Assembly (NCBI RefSeq): GCF_002251945.1 | Contig: NZ_NDHW01000200.1 | Location: forward strand, 1-64,000 | Direction of reading: 5' to 3' | From: Pseudanabaena sp. SR411 | GTDB taxonomy: Bacteria > Cyanobacteriota > Cyanobacteriia > Pseudanabaenales > Pseudanabaenaceae | Length of the DNA: 64,000 bases | Part shown: in pieces, positions 31,647 through 40,420 of the stretch | Position numbering within the stretch: position 1 is the stretch's first letter | How the letters are laid out: each line of letters opens with the position of its first letter | Translations under genes and position numbers: made by a program | Notes under the pieces: generated by a model | Told to the model about the DNA's origin: nothing | Databases searched by the model: none | What the model saw: only the letters and a program-made list of their open reading frames with translations

Positions 31647-32591
31647 TTATGATCGACAGCTTCGGTAGGAGATATTGCCATCAGGCAATATTGTCTGACA
31701 TATCCTTGCTTCATTCATCCATCCCACATCTAATAACGCATGTTTTAGATTAGCGCCATCAAAGTTTACACCGCGTAAATCCGCCCCAGTCAAATCTGCT
31801 CCCGTCAAGTCCGCATTAGTGAAATCAGCATTCCACATATTTGCGCCGTTAAAGCAAGCACCGCGCAAAATCGTACCGCGCAAAATTGCTTTACTTAAAT
31901 TACTACCAATAAAATTGACATTACTCAAATTTAAGCCACTTAAATTTGCTAAACGGAGATTAATCTCACTAAAATCTACCCGATCAAGATCAGCCTCCCG
32001 TAAATCTACTTCACTTAAATTTGCCCCCTTTAAATTTGCTCCATGTAAGCTCGACTCACTGAGATCGGCTTCACTGAGATCGGCATTTTGCAAGTTAGAT
32101 CGACTCAGATTTGCCCGAAACAAAAAAGCATGATGCAGGTTTACACGACTCAAATCCGTATTAGAAAGATTAGCTTCGAGAAGATACGCCCTTTGTAAAT
32201 TTGCGCCTTGAAAATTCATTCCATGTAAATTTGTACAATTCAGAATCGCCAGTCGAAAGTTTGCACTACTAAAAATCACATTAGTAAATTGTACGCCACT
32301 TAATCCTGCATAACTAAAGTTAGTGCGCGTGATGTTGGCATTGCTGAGATTGGAGTCTAGTAACGATGCACCGCATAAATCGGCATCGGATAAATTTGCA
32401 CCTGATAGATCGGTATTACAGAGAGTCGCCTCCCATAGATTTGCAAAAACTAGATTTGCGTTGCGTAAAATCGCATTACTGAGATCAACTTTACTTAAAT
32501 CTAATCCTTTCAAATCCCATCCCTCAAAGTTTCGTTCTCCTTGGGAATATCGTTCTATCAAATTGCGTTTCTTAGCAATATGATTCAACAT
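31647..32591 (-). CDS. pentapeptide-repeat protein
   Basis: A 314-residue protein with about fifty tandem A(D/N)LSX-type pentapeptides spanning residues 20-295 (for example NLSNANITRTNFSYAGLSG). Such proteins fold as a right-handed quadrilateral beta-helix. They are abundant in cyanobacteria and mostly of unknown role; a few (Qnr, MfpA) mimic DNA and protect gyrase. There is no signal peptide, membrane segment or fused domain. The phase of repeats is uninterrupted, so the gene looks intact. Confidence 0.92.
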   Translation of the reverse strand: MLNHIAKKRNLIERYSQGERNFEGWDLKGLDLSKVDLSNAILRNANLVFANLWEATLCNTDLSGANLSDADLCGASLLDSNLSNANITRTNFSYAGLSGVQFTNVIFSSANFRLAILNCTNLHGMNFQGANLQRAYLLEANLSNTDLSRVNLHHAFLFRANLSRSNLQNADLSEADLSESSLHGANLKGANLSEVDLREADLDRVDFSEINLRLANLSGLNLSNVNFIGSNLSKAILRGTILRGACFNGANMWNADFTNADLTGADLTGADLRGVNFDGANLKHALLDVGWMNEARICQTILPDGNISYRSCRS

Positions 32592-32707
32592 AAATATAAT
32601 ATGTTTGTATCAAAAAGAATGAATGCGTCTCTCTCTTTCATACACCTATTTAAAAAGCGGTAGACATGCAAAGCAATTTTTGCATAAGTACTTATGCAAA
32701 ATAAATT

Positions 32708-32760
32708 ACCCAAACTTGTAAAATTGCGCCCCGCAGGGGCGCAATTTTACAAGTTTGGGT
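32708..32760. repeat. palindromic hairpin element
   Basis: Perfect inverted repeat beginning ACCCAAACTTGTAAAATTGC; its core GCGCCCCGCAGGGGCGC is shared with 6303-6331. It is the only visible structure in the 274-base gap between the pentapeptide and ABC-F genes. Confidence 0.88.
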
Positions 32761-32865
32761 CTGTAATTAATTATGCCCATCTACTTAATGTAATTACGTG
32801 ACTACCTGAAAAATTAGGGTTGCTCCAGCGCAAAGCTCTATGAAATTGCTATAGATGATTGCATA

Positions 32866-34602
32866 TTACTTTGCTTTCGCCTTTTGTTGTTGCTTTTCTT
32901 GACGTTTTTCAGCTTGCTTTGCTTTTTCTTTGTCTTTTTTTACAGCATCTTTCGCTGCTTTTGCTGCCATTTCGGCTTTATATTTAGCCTCCCTTGTTTC
33001 CTCTTCTCTTTTTTCTTGATAGTAGGTATAGTCACCTGCATACATGCAGAGATCACCGTCCCGAATTTCGACAATTTTGTTTGCGACTTGCGAGATGAAA
33101 TAGCGATCGTGGGAAATCACGGCTACTGTCCCTTCATATTCACGCAAAGCCGCCTCTAACATCTCCTTAGCAGGAATATCAAGGTGATTAGTCGGCTCGT
33201 CAAGGATCAAGAAGTTGACGGGGGTAAGCAGCATTTTGGCAAGAGCAAGTCTTGCCTTTTCGCCACCACTAAGGTCACGCACAGTTTTAAATACGGTGTC
33301 GCCGCTAAATAAGAACTTACCAAGCACACCACGAACTTCTTCATGGGTCATTTTAGGGAAGTCATCGTGGATCGTGTCGAATACGGTTTTGTGCAAGTCA
33401 AGTGCTTCAGCTTGGTTCTGCTCAAAGTATCCGACCAGCACGTTATGTCCAAGAATAATTTCGCCTTCGTTATAGGCTTCTTTACCAACCACCATTTTTA
33501 ATAGTGTGGATTTTCCTGCGCCGTTGGGACCTAGAAAAGCAACCCGATCGCCTCTTTCGATTTCCAGATTTGCGCCTAAAAACAAGATTTGATCACCATA
33601 GGCATGGGTGAGATCCTTAATCTCAACACTGACGCGCCCACTGCGAGATGCAGGTGGAAAATGAAATTTTAAAGTTCTGACATCACTATCAGGAGCTTCG
33701 ATCCGCTCGATTTTGTCCAATTGCTTTTCGCGACTCTTGGCTTGGGTACTGCGCGTGGCACTAGCCCTGAAGCGATCGACGAATACTTGTTGCTTTTCAA
33801 TATATTTTTGTTGACGTTCAAAAGCAGCTCCCTGTGCAGCTTTGGCTTCGGCTTTTTGAGCTAGATAAGAGGAGTAATTGCCTAAGTAAGTCATCGATAC
33901 GCCACGCTCAGTTTCCACAATCGATGTACAGAGGCGATCTAGAAATTCGCGGTCATGGGAAACAATTACCATTGGCGTGCTAAGCGATCGCAGATATTTC
34001 TCTAACCATTCGATCGTTTCTAAATCTAAATGGTTGGTCGGTTCATCTAGTAGTAACAAGTCAGGCGATTGCAGCAAAATTTTGCCTAAGCCCATTCGCA
34101 TCTGCCAACCGCCACTATATTCACTCACAAGGCGATCGCCATCATCAGCTTTAAATCCTAATTCTGGCAATAGCTTGTCGATACGGCTTTCCAGTTCATA
34201 GCCATTGTGATCCTCAAACTGGCGTTGAAGACGATCCATCTTTTTGAGAATCGGCTCATAGTCTTCACCATCCTTTAAATTTTCCAAGTGATGATGGACT
34301 ACTGCTAGTTCTTTTTGAATTTCCCGAACTTCCTGAAAGGCTTGCCACATTTCTTGTTTGACTGTACGTGTCTCTTCGATATCAAATTCTTGGCTGAGAT
34401 AGGCAATTTTGAGACTAGAAGGACGCACAATTTGTCCTGCGGTCGGTTCGATTTCCCCTGCAATAATCTTTAGCTGTGTTGATTTCCCCGCACCGTTTAC
34501 GCCGACTAAACCAATGCGATCGCCTGTTTTGACTTCCCAGTTAACGTCTTTGAGGACTTCGCCAGTAGGATAAATTTTTTGAATGTGTTCGAGACGAAGC
34601 AT
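32866..34602 (-). CDS. ABC-F family ATPase
   Basis: A 578-residue protein with two ABC ATPase domains and no membrane domain, the ABC-F architecture of ribosome-associated factors. Domain 1 has GVNGAGKST (about 36-44), SGGWQMRMGLGKILL and LLLLDEPTNHLD; domain 2 has GPNGAGKST, LSGGEKARLALAKML and LILDEPTNHLD. The linker between them is charged and helical. The C-terminal 40 residues are Lys, Glu and Ala rich, a coiled-coil tail as in Uup/YdiF relatives. It likely rescues or tunes translating ribosomes. Confidence 0.93.
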   Translation of the reverse strand: MLRLEHIQKIYPTGEVLKDVNWEVKTGDRIGLVGVNGAGKSTQLKIIAGEIEPTAGQIVRPSSLKIAYLSQEFDIEETRTVKQEMWQAFQEVREIQKELAVVHHHLENLKDGEDYEPILKKMDRLQRQFEDHNGYELESRIDKLLPELGFKADDGDRLVSEYSGGWQMRMGLGKILLQSPDLLLLDEPTNHLDLETIEWLEKYLRSLSTPMVIVSHDREFLDRLCTSIVETERGVSMTYLGNYSSYLAQKAEAKAAQGAAFERQQKYIEKQQVFVDRFRASATRSTQAKSREKQLDKIERIEAPDSDVRTLKFHFPPASRSGRVSVEIKDLTHAYGDQILFLGANLEIERGDRVAFLGPNGAGKSTLLKMVVGKEAYNEGEIILGHNVLVGYFEQNQAEALDLHKTVFDTIHDDFPKMTHEEVRGVLGKFLFSGDTVFKTVRDLSGGEKARLALAKMLLTPVNFLILDEPTNHLDIPAKEMLEAALREYEGTVAVISHDRYFISQVANKIVEIRDGDLCMYAGDYTYYQEKREEETREAKYKAEMAAKAAKDAVKKDKEKAKQAEKRQEKQQQKAKAK

Positions 34603-34789
34603 AGATTTAGGAGAGTAACAAAACTTAACTTTTCATTAAGATTATCATTTTTTTGTAACAAATACATCCGCCTATCCAAAACCCAGAAAGAAGAAATTAC
34701 TCATATCCCGATTTAGATTGCTCATAATCTTCTCCAAGTCTCAATTCCACATTCTTGTGCTTGTCAGCCTGATTGTCTTGAAAATTCAG

Positions 34790-34865
34790 TAATACCAATT
34801 CACAAAAGTGTTGTCACACTTTTATGAATTGAAAACCAAACCTATTACGAGTTTTGGTATAACCC
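34790..34865. repeat. composite repeat element (fourth copy)
   Basis: CAATTCACAAAAGTG / CACTTTTATGAATTG palindrome (34796-34831), then AAACCTATTACGAGTTTTGG. It resembles 5797-5895 with substitutions. Confidence 0.7.
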
Positions 34866-35022
34866 GTAATAGCGATCGCCAAGCAACAAGTTTTTATGGT
34901 AAAGATTTGTTGTATTTTTATGCAAATTATACAAGTTATACATGAGTCGAACACGATTTTAAACAAGAGATTAACTACGCTAATAGCTGTAGATGAGACT
35001 TATAACAATTTCCGAGCAAACG

Positions 35023-35103
35023 AACCACAAGAGATCTTTGAAAGTTTCAAAGCAACACTTTCAAAAAATTTCTTGGTTTGGGTTTGAACGCAAAGCGCTG
35101 TAG
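35023..35103. repeat. hairpin element with GGGTTTGAACGCAAAGCGCTG tail, decayed
   Basis: AACCACAAGAGAT...ATTTCTTGGTTTGGG with a GAACGCAAAGCGCTGTAG tail. It is a diverged relative of 13453-13536. Confidence 0.65.
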
Positions 35104-35154
35104 TAAGAATCTTAGAAAACCCTCATTTGATTTTTATTAGCGTGGAAAAGCAAT

Positions 35155-36072
35155 ATGGATAATGAGATTAAAGCTAGTTCAAGTGAATTTGATGATTCAG
35201 AAAATGTCAAAATAGTTCCTCTTAAAAATGTACTCGATCAAAGCGAAGAAATTAAAGAAGATGTAGAGGAAGCTGCGGAGCAAATTGGTTCGGTGAATGC
35301 AGTCCTCTCAAATGATGATAAAGTCCTGCCTCCATATCCAACTATCGAAGAGGTAATCGCTCAGAACGAAGAAGCCGAACGCAAGGTGGTAAAAGCTGCG
35401 GAAGATCTAGATCAGGTTAATGCCGAACTCACTAAGCAAGTGGCTGAGAAAATCAATATTGAAACTGAATTGAGGCAGACGAAGAAAGATTTACATGAGA
35501 TTCGTAATGATTTATCAAAATCTCAAGCAAAAGAGAAAGATGCACTACACATTGCTTTGCATGACTCACTAACAGGACTTCCCAATCGTTTGCTTTTGGA
35601 ACAGCGTCTCGATCATGGATTGACTCAATCACGACGGTATGGTTGGAAACTGGCGCTCATGTTCATTGATCTAGATAAGTTCAAGGACATTAATGACTCT
35701 TATGGTCATGACATTGGCGATCAAGTGCTGATCACTGTAGCAAAACGGTTACAAGATTTTGTGCGCGGCGAAGATATTGTCAGTCGATGGGGCGGCGACG
35801 AGTTTATCTGTATCCTGTTGAATATTAAACTAGAAGATGAAGTCGTTAATCTTGCCAAGAAGATGGCTGATCGAATTTCCGAGGACTGTGATTTTGACGG
35901 AACTATTGTTTCTGCAAGGGCTACTATTGGTATTGCCATATGTCCTAGAGATGGAGAAACGGCTGATGTCCTCTTTAAACAAGTTGATAGAGCTATGTAT
36001 CGATCTAAAGGAACAGATAAGAGAGTGATGCTGTTTGGTGATGCTGTTTTAGATGTTCCTGCTATTGAATAG
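35155..36072 (+). CDS. GGDEF diguanylate cyclase
   Basis: A 305-residue soluble protein that should make cyclic di-GMP. The N-terminal 130 residues are acidic and coiled-coil-like (EEVIAQNEEAERKVVKAAED), with no recognised sensor. The GGDEF domain (about 135-295) starts with HDSLTGLPNRLLLEQRL; the active-site GGDEF (213-217) is intact, and the inhibitory I-site RGED (204-207) lies five residues before it, so product inhibition is expected. The N-terminal coiled coil may drive dimerisation or bind a partner. It is preceded by repeats and followed by a palindrome. Confidence 0.93.
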   Translation: MDNEIKASSSEFDDSENVKIVPLKNVLDQSEEIKEDVEEAAEQIGSVNAVLSNDDKVLPPYPTIEEVIAQNEEAERKVVKAAEDLDQVNAELTKQVAEKINIETELRQTKKDLHEIRNDLSKSQAKEKDALHIALHDSLTGLPNRLLLEQRLDHGLTQSRRYGWKLALMFIDLDKFKDINDSYGHDIGDQVLITVAKRLQDFVRGEDIVSRWGGDEFICILLNIKLEDEVVNLAKKMADRISEDCDFDGTIVSARATIGIAICPRDGETADVLFKQVDRAMYRSKGTDKRVMLFGDAVLDVPAIE

Positions 36073-36099
36073 ATACTCTTGATGATTTGCCATGGGCGT

Positions 36100-36152
36100 A
36101 AAACCAAAAGAGTAATGGCGGAGCATCGCTCCGCCATTACTCTTTTGGTTTT
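36100..36152. repeat. palindromic hairpin element after the GGDEF gene
   Basis: Perfect inverted repeat beginning AAAACCAAAAGAGTAATGGC with a GGAGCATCGCTCC tip. Confidence 0.88.
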
Positions 36153-36306
36153 GTAATCAATAATTGCTGTAATTGAGTAAAGATTTGTATCGTATTCAAT
36201 CAATTCAATCATAAGATCACCCAGCACTCTGTCACCGTAGGTCTAAAAGCTAAATAGTTACGTTTAGCCCTATTTAAAAAATTCAGTAAAATTCAGTGAT
36301 CTAAAC

Positions 36307-36723
36307 ATGAACGATAATCAGCGAGATGAAAGCAATCAAGAAAGACGGCAAGATCTGAGGCAGGATGAAGAGGCTTTCCGCCTTCGACAAGAAGAAAGTC
36401 GTTTGGGAAAGGCTCAACGCAGTAATACTTACTATTGGATAGTGAACAGTATTTATTGGCTGGGGGGAATCATCGAAATATTACTGATGCTAAGATTTGT
36501 ATTACGTTTATTTGGTGCTAATACTCAAAATGAGTTTGCTCGGTTTATCAATAATTTATCTGCACCATTTATTGCTCCATTCTCGACCTTATTCATTAGC
36601 CCCACATCTGATGGCGGTGCAAATATATTTGATGTGAATATTGTCATTGCAATTATTGCCTATGCAATTTTGAGCTACCTTTTGATTTCTTTAGTCAGAT
36701 TTATCTTTTACAATAGAGTCTAA
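36307..36723 (+). CDS. YggT-family membrane protein
   Basis: A 138-residue protein. The first 40 residues are hydrophilic and rich in Arg, Glu and Gln; two hydrophobic segments follow (about 45-70 and 105-135) with the YggT-type central motif LRFVLRLFGANTQNEF and NLSAPFIAPFSTLF. Family members are small inner-membrane proteins linked to cell shape or osmotic behaviour; cyanobacteria and plastids have related Ycf19-type proteins. It ends 1 base before the TTG start of the next gene, so the two are probably cotranscribed. Confidence 0.8.
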   Translation: MNDNQRDESNQERRQDLRQDEEAFRLRQEESRLGKAQRSNTYYWIVNSIYWLGGIIEILLMLRFVLRLFGANTQNEFARFINNLSAPFIAPFSTLFISPTSDGGANIFDVNIVIAIIAYAILSYLLISLVRFIFYNRV

Positions 36724-36724
36724 G

Positions 36725-37504
36725 TTGCTAGATCACTCATTTGGATTTTACGGTATTGCATTCTTTGGGATTATTCTTGCCAGATATTTTCTCGTGGCAG
36801 GGGGGATGTATCTGTTATTTTACTCGCCATTCCGTCAGTCGTTAGGTGGGCAAAATGCACCACAAGTTCCATCTTGGGAATCGATACAACAGGATATTAA
36901 ACTTTCTGTACTTTCAGCAGCAGTATTTGCGATCGCTTCTGCATTCATCGTATCGGGATATGGATGGAACCTCACGCGCATTTACAGCGATCCCCAACAG
37001 TATGGACTGTGGTATTTGGGTGTAAGTTACTGTCTTGTGTTGATTCTGCAAGATGCCTATTTCTATTTCACCCATCGCTTGTTTCATCATCCATCACTTT
37101 TTCATTGGTTACATCAAGGGCATCACCGATCGCGTTACACTACGCCTTGGACTTCCTTTGCTTTTGATCCATTAGAAGCGATCGTTAGTTCACTTTTTCT
37201 AGTTGGCATTGTTTTTATAATTCCCTTGCATTTCATTACTTTAATAGCAGTCCTTACCACGATGACAATCTGGGCTGTGTTAAACCATCTAGGTATTGAC
37301 CGATTACCTTTATCATTTCCCCATCATTGGCTAGGTAAATGGTTTATTGGTCCTGCCCATCATTCCATCCATCATCTTAAGTACACCTTGCATTATGGGC
37401 TTTATTTCACCTTCTGGGACAAGCTATTCCATACTCAAGATCCTAATTATGAAAAGAGATTTGATGAACGCCTCACGAGTGAAAACAAACCAATAAACTT
37501 TTGA
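36725..37504 (+). CDS. sterol desaturase / fatty-acid hydroxylase family protein
   Basis: A 259-residue integral membrane di-iron oxygenase. Histidine clusters HRLFHH, HQGHHRSR and HHSIHH follow the family pattern, embedded among four or more hydrophobic segments. Family members hydroxylate or desaturate lipids or carotenoids; the substrate here is unknown. The start is TTG at 36725, one base after the YggT stop codon; no ATG is available before residue 28, which would cut into the first membrane segment. A dispersed repeat tail (37520-37550) follows the stop. Confidence 0.87.
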   Translation: MLDHSFGFYGIAFFGIILARYFLVAGGMYLLFYSPFRQSLGGQNAPQVPSWESIQQDIKLSVLSAAVFAIASAFIVSGYGWNLTRIYSDPQQYGLWYLGVSYCLVLILQDAYFYFTHRLFHHPSLFHWLHQGHHRSRYTTPWTSFAFDPLEAIVSSLFLVGIVFIIPLHFITLIAVLTTMTIWAVLNHLGIDRLPLSFPHHWLGKWFIGPAHHSIHHLKYTLHYGLYFTFWDKLFHTQDPNYEKRFDERLTSENKPINF

Positions 37505-37519
37505 AAAGGTTGCAAAGTA

Positions 37520-37550
37520 TTGGTTTGGGTTTACGTGCAAAGCGCGGTAA
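37520..37550. repeat. dispersed tail repeat TTGGTTTGGGTTTA...GCGCGGTAA
   Basis: A partial copy of the tail found at 13507-13536 and 35073-35103, without its palindrome. Confidence 0.55.
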
Positions 37551-37702
37551 TTTATGTTTTTGATTGCGATTTGTATCTTATTCAATCAACTTAATCAATT
37601 CACTCAACAAATCAAATGTTTGCCTGTCATAGTAATTCGAGAAGCTAAAGTTGTTAATTCGACTCTAGTAAATAGTTCTTAAATTACAGAAAGGAGTCCA
37701 TT

Positions 37703-37885
37703 ATGAGTTTAGAAGATAGAGCTAAGGCAACTGCTAAAAACGTTGAAGGTAAAGTGCAAGAAGCTGTTGGAGATCTGACTGGCAATACTAAAAATCAGGT
37801 AGAAGGCAAGGCTAAACAAGCTGAGGCTAAAGTGCGCCATGCTGCTGAAGATGTCAAAGATGAAGTCAAAAAAGTTATTGACTAG
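37703..37885 (+). CDS. CsbD-family stress protein
   Basis: A 60-residue hydrophilic, Lys/Glu/Ala-rich protein of the CsbD family (SLEDRAKATAKNVEGKVQEA, then TGNTKNQVEGKAKQAEAKV). In Bacillus, csbD belongs to the sigma-B general stress regulon; the molecular role is unknown. AAAGGAG lies 9 bases before the ATG. It is the first of several small stress-associated genes in a row. Confidence 0.92.
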   Translation: MSLEDRAKATAKNVEGKVQEAVGDLTGNTKNQVEGKAKQAEAKVRHAAEDVKDEVKKVID

Positions 37886-38028
37886 TAGTTTGTCGCCCTA
37901 GCCTGCCGCTAGACGATCGCTATTTTCAGTAATCAAGAATACATCCACACCATCCTGATTTTCTTGAAATAGAGATTTGATCGTACCGCGATCTCATCTC
38001 TATTTCAATTACACTACCTGACTTTTTT

Positions 38029-38310
38029 ATGACTAAACAGAAATTAACAGACAAAGAAGTTACCACCGCGATCGCGCAATTACCTGAGTGGAAAGTAGTT
38101 AATGGAAAGTTGAATAGAGCTTTCAAGTTTGCTAGCTTTGTTGATGCTTTTGCCTTTATGACCAAAGTAGCTTTTGCTGCTGACAAAATGGATCACCATC
38201 CTGAATTATTTAATGTCTATAACCGTGTCGTGATTGATCTAGCTACCCATGATGTAGATGGAATCAGTAATCTAGATATTGAGTTAGCTAAAAAAATTAA
38301 TGATTTGTAG
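38029..38310 (+). CDS. phhB: pterin-4a-carbinolamine dehydratase
   Basis: A 93-residue enzyme that dehydrates 4a-hydroxytetrahydropterin. The signature DKMDHHPELFNVYNRVVIDL followed by ATHDVDGISNLDIELAKKI contains the catalytic His pair and the family ending. In cyanobacteria no phenylalanine hydroxylase is usually present; plant homologues support molybdenum-cofactor enzymes or act as RuBisCO assembly factors. The exact role here is open. Start and length match the family. Confidence 0.92.
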   Translation: MTKQKLTDKEVTTAIAQLPEWKVVNGKLNRAFKFASFVDAFAFMTKVAFAADKMDHHPELFNVYNRVVIDLATHDVDGISNLDIELAKKINDL

Positions 38311-38363
38311 ATTATGGAATCTTGCTCACTGTATTCTCAATCGAAAATAAATAGAAAAAAATT

Positions 38364-38516
38364 ATGTTAAATCTAATCTGGACTGGCGTTGGTGTACTGC
38401 TTATTCTCTGGGTCTTAGGATTCTCCATTAATATTGGTGGTGGCTTAATCCATATACTACTAGTTTTGGCAGTAATTGGCATTGTTTATAACTTTTTTAT
38501 AGGGCGTAGTATCTAA
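38364..38516 (+). CDS. lmo0937-type small membrane protein
   Basis: A 50-residue protein with two hydrophobic segments: MLNLIWTGVGVLLILWVLGF, then a Gly-rich turn, then GLIHILLVLAVIGIVYNF and a basic end. This pattern is that of the lmo0937/DUF5670 family, small membrane proteins often found next to CsbD or PMP3-like genes. The leader is AT-rich with a weak Shine-Dalgarno. It is short but the family match is clear. It sits 53 bases after phhB. Confidence 0.8.
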   Translation: MLNLIWTGVGVLLILWVLGFSINIGGGLIHILLVLAVIGIVYNFFIGRSI

Positions 38517-38570
38517 TCAAATGAGCCGATCTCACATTTGACAATTAATATTTAGAAATACCAAAAAACA

Positions 38571-38873
38571 ATGAAAAGCAATACCCAAAGAAAATTTGAG
38601 TTAGATGGAAAAGTGGCTGGAAAGATACTGAAAGGGTCAGAATTCCCTCAGTCTCCCGATCATCCAGATTCAATTGGGACTCTATCTACAGACATCTCTT
38701 TTGAAGGAGTCGTGATCGAAAATAAGGAGAAAGTAGTTTTTAGAATTACTGAGGTCAATGATCATGGAAACAAGCAAATTGATCATGTTCGAGAGCGTGG
38801 AACACAAGCAATTACCATTGGTCAAATTTTTTCAGTTGACGAATTAACTGGATGGGATATTCAACCTGTGTAA
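38571..38873 (+). CDS. hypothetical protein
   Basis: A 100-residue soluble protein I do not recognise. The sequence is charged and beta-strand-like (GTLSTDISFEGVVIENKEKV, then FRITEVNDHGNKQIDHVRE), ending GWDIQPV. There is no signal or membrane segment. The frame is clean and the composition is coding-like. Its stop codon lies in the first bases of the palindrome 38870-38918. It may belong to the same stress cluster. Confidence 0.6.
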   Translation: MKSNTQRKFELDGKVAGKILKGSEFPQSPDHPDSIGTLSTDISFEGVVIENKEKVVFRITEVNDHGNKQIDHVRERGTQAITIGQIFSVDELTGWDIQPV

Positions 38874-38918
38874 CAACAAATAATGGTGGCGCGAAGCGCC
38901 ACCATTATTTGTTGTTAC
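38870..38918. repeat. palindromic hairpin spanning a stop codon
   Basis: Perfect inverted repeat beginning GTAACAACAAATAATGGTGG with a CGCGAAGCG tip. The upstream gene's TAA (38871-38873) is inside the left arm. Confidence 0.88.
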
Positions 38919-38929
38919 ATCGCTTTGCA

Positions 38930-38989
38930 AAAACCAAAAAAAATTTGAAAGTGTTGCTTAGCAACGTTTTCAAATTTTTTTTTGGTTTT
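38930..38989. repeat. second palindrome between convergent genes
   Basis: Inverted repeat with arms AAAACCAAAAAAAATTTGAA and a near-complement, and a TTGCTTAGCAA tip. With 38870-38918 it makes a double hairpin before the MFS gene's 3' end. Confidence 0.8.
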
Positions 38990-38990
38990 C

Positions 38991-40328
38991 TTACTTCTCG
39001 TGAAGGAATAGTAAAGGAACGATCGCTACTAAACGCAGGATAGCCGATAGAAAAAATACGCCAAAGATCCCTTCATAATGAGCGTACTGCGCTAAAACTC
39101 CACCTGCGGTTGTACCTAAGGCACTGCCTACACCTGCTAAGGCAGAAGCGATCGCAAAGAAAGTTGCATGATGTTGAATTGGGGCGATCGCGATCTGAAT
39201 ATTATTACTACCTAAATCGATCGCCGCCCAAGTTCCACCCAAAAAGAGATGAAATATCAGTAAATAGATCCATAACTGGGATTGAACTTGAGATAGCCCT
39301 GTGAGCAACCAAAACAAAGGTGTAATTGCGATCGCTAAACCTGCAAATATTAATAACGGACGGTTACCTACGCGATCGCTTAATCTTCCCCATACCAACA
39401 ACATCAACATATTTGCACCACTGCTTAGACTGCTAAACAGAGTCACCCAAGTTATATCTACATCAAGATTGTCTAGCATGTAGAGATTGAAAAATGGTGT
39501 GCTGAGATTAACAGCAAATCCCCAGAGTGCAAAATAGATTAGGAAAATAATCAGATTGGAATCTTTAAAGGGAGAGATTAAATTATTAATCAAACTATTA
39601 AATAGATTTGCTTGATAATTCGTTTGATTATTTTCAGGTTTGTATTCCACTTGGCAGGCTGTTTGATACTTCTGAGGATTAATATCCACCATAAATTGCT
39701 GACAAGCTAAACTTGTCAAACCTGCTAGGATACTAATACTTAACACAATCCCATAACCTGCGATCGCGCCGCCTTGCCAATGGGAAATGATAAAACTTGC
39801 GATCGGTAAACATAGCAAACTGGCGATATTACTGACAACATTGCGAATACTGTAATATCGCCCACGTAGTTTTGATGGAACTAACGCCGCTAGCCAACTC
39901 ATCCAAGAGGCACTACCTAGCGCCGCTAAAATACTGGAAACTACAACTAAAGTTAATGTCAAATACACCAAATGTTCTGAGAAATCGGGAATAGTTTCTC
40001 TCAAAACAATGCTGATCAGTAGAACTAGCCAAATTAGTCGCGATGGCAAAAATGTCCAGATTCCATAGTCATGACGACTGTTTGAGCGGTTGGACAACAA
40101 AGCTCCTAATGGCTGTAAAAGATTTGCTAGCATTGGTAAAGACGCAACCATGCCAATTTCAAAGGGGCTTGCACCCAAATTTAGTAAGAAGCTACTGAGT
40201 AATACACCGCCAGTCACATTACTAAAAACTGTCGATAAACCACCATCAATTGTCGATGCTCTGAGACTAGTACGAACGGATACTTTAAGGGCTTGTTCTC
40301 TTTCTTCAGTATGTGTTTCAATTATCAA
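38991..40328 (-). CDS. MFS transporter
   Basis: A 445-residue integral membrane protein with about twelve hydrophobic segments in two halves, and the family loop motif GRLSDRVGNRP between segments of the C-terminal half. A looser copy, GALLSNRSNSRHD, occurs in the N-terminal half. The middle loop (about 205-240) is hydrophilic. It is a secondary transporter of unknown substrate. A palindrome lies just upstream of the start. It is the only minus-strand gene between 35 and 45 kb. Confidence 0.85.
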   Translation of the reverse strand: MIIETHTEEREQALKVSVRTSLRASTIDGGLSTVFSNVTGGVLLSSFLLNLGASPFEIGMVASLPMLANLLQPLGALLSNRSNSRHDYGIWTFLPSRLIWLVLLISIVLRETIPDFSEHLVYLTLTLVVVSSILAALGSASWMSWLAALVPSKLRGRYYSIRNVVSNIASLLCLPIASFIISHWQGGAIAGYGIVLSISILAGLTSLACQQFMVDINPQKYQTACQVEYKPENNQTNYQANLFNSLINNLISPFKDSNLIIFLIYFALWGFAVNLSTPFFNLYMLDNLDVDITWVTLFSSLSSGANMLMLLVWGRLSDRVGNRPLLIFAGLAIAITPLFWLLTGLSQVQSQLWIYLLIFHLFLGGTWAAIDLGSNNIQIAIAPIQHHATFFAIASALAGVGSALGTTAGGVLAQYAHYEGIFGVFFLSAILRLVAIVPLLFLHEK

Positions 40329-40361
40329 AACAAACCTACAATGTTATAAAGAAAGATACTT

Positions 40362-40420
40362 CATAAAACCCAAAAGAGGGTGGCGGCGCTTCGCACCGCC
40401 ACCCTCTTTTAGGTTTTATG
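40362..40420. repeat. palindromic hairpin element (AAACCC class)
   Basis: Near-perfect inverted repeat beginning CATAAAACCCAAAAGAGGGT, tip GGCGCTTCGCACC, one mismatch in the outer arm. It lies 34 bases upstream of the MFS start. Confidence 0.88.

Larger units (their letters stand above)
34603..35154. other. 552-base intergenic region with repeats and a possible gene relic
   Basis: The gap separates the minus-strand ABC-F gene from the plus-strand GGDEF gene. It holds the composite repeat at 34790-34865 and the hairpin/tail repeat at 35023-35103. A minus-strand open stretch ending at 34697 (ending LRLGEDYEQSKSGYE) has coding-like composition but no start and is cut by the repeat. No complete gene is seen. 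Confidence 0.5.

Noticed and set aside
31819-32583. Open frames opposite the pentapeptide gene
   Set aside because: They are a by-product of the regular five-codon repeat on the other strand; Lys- and Leu-rich periodic translation.
34896-35087. Open frame in the gap before the GGDEF gene
   Set aside because: Its second half lies in a dispersed repeat and the sequence has no coding character or ribosome-binding site.
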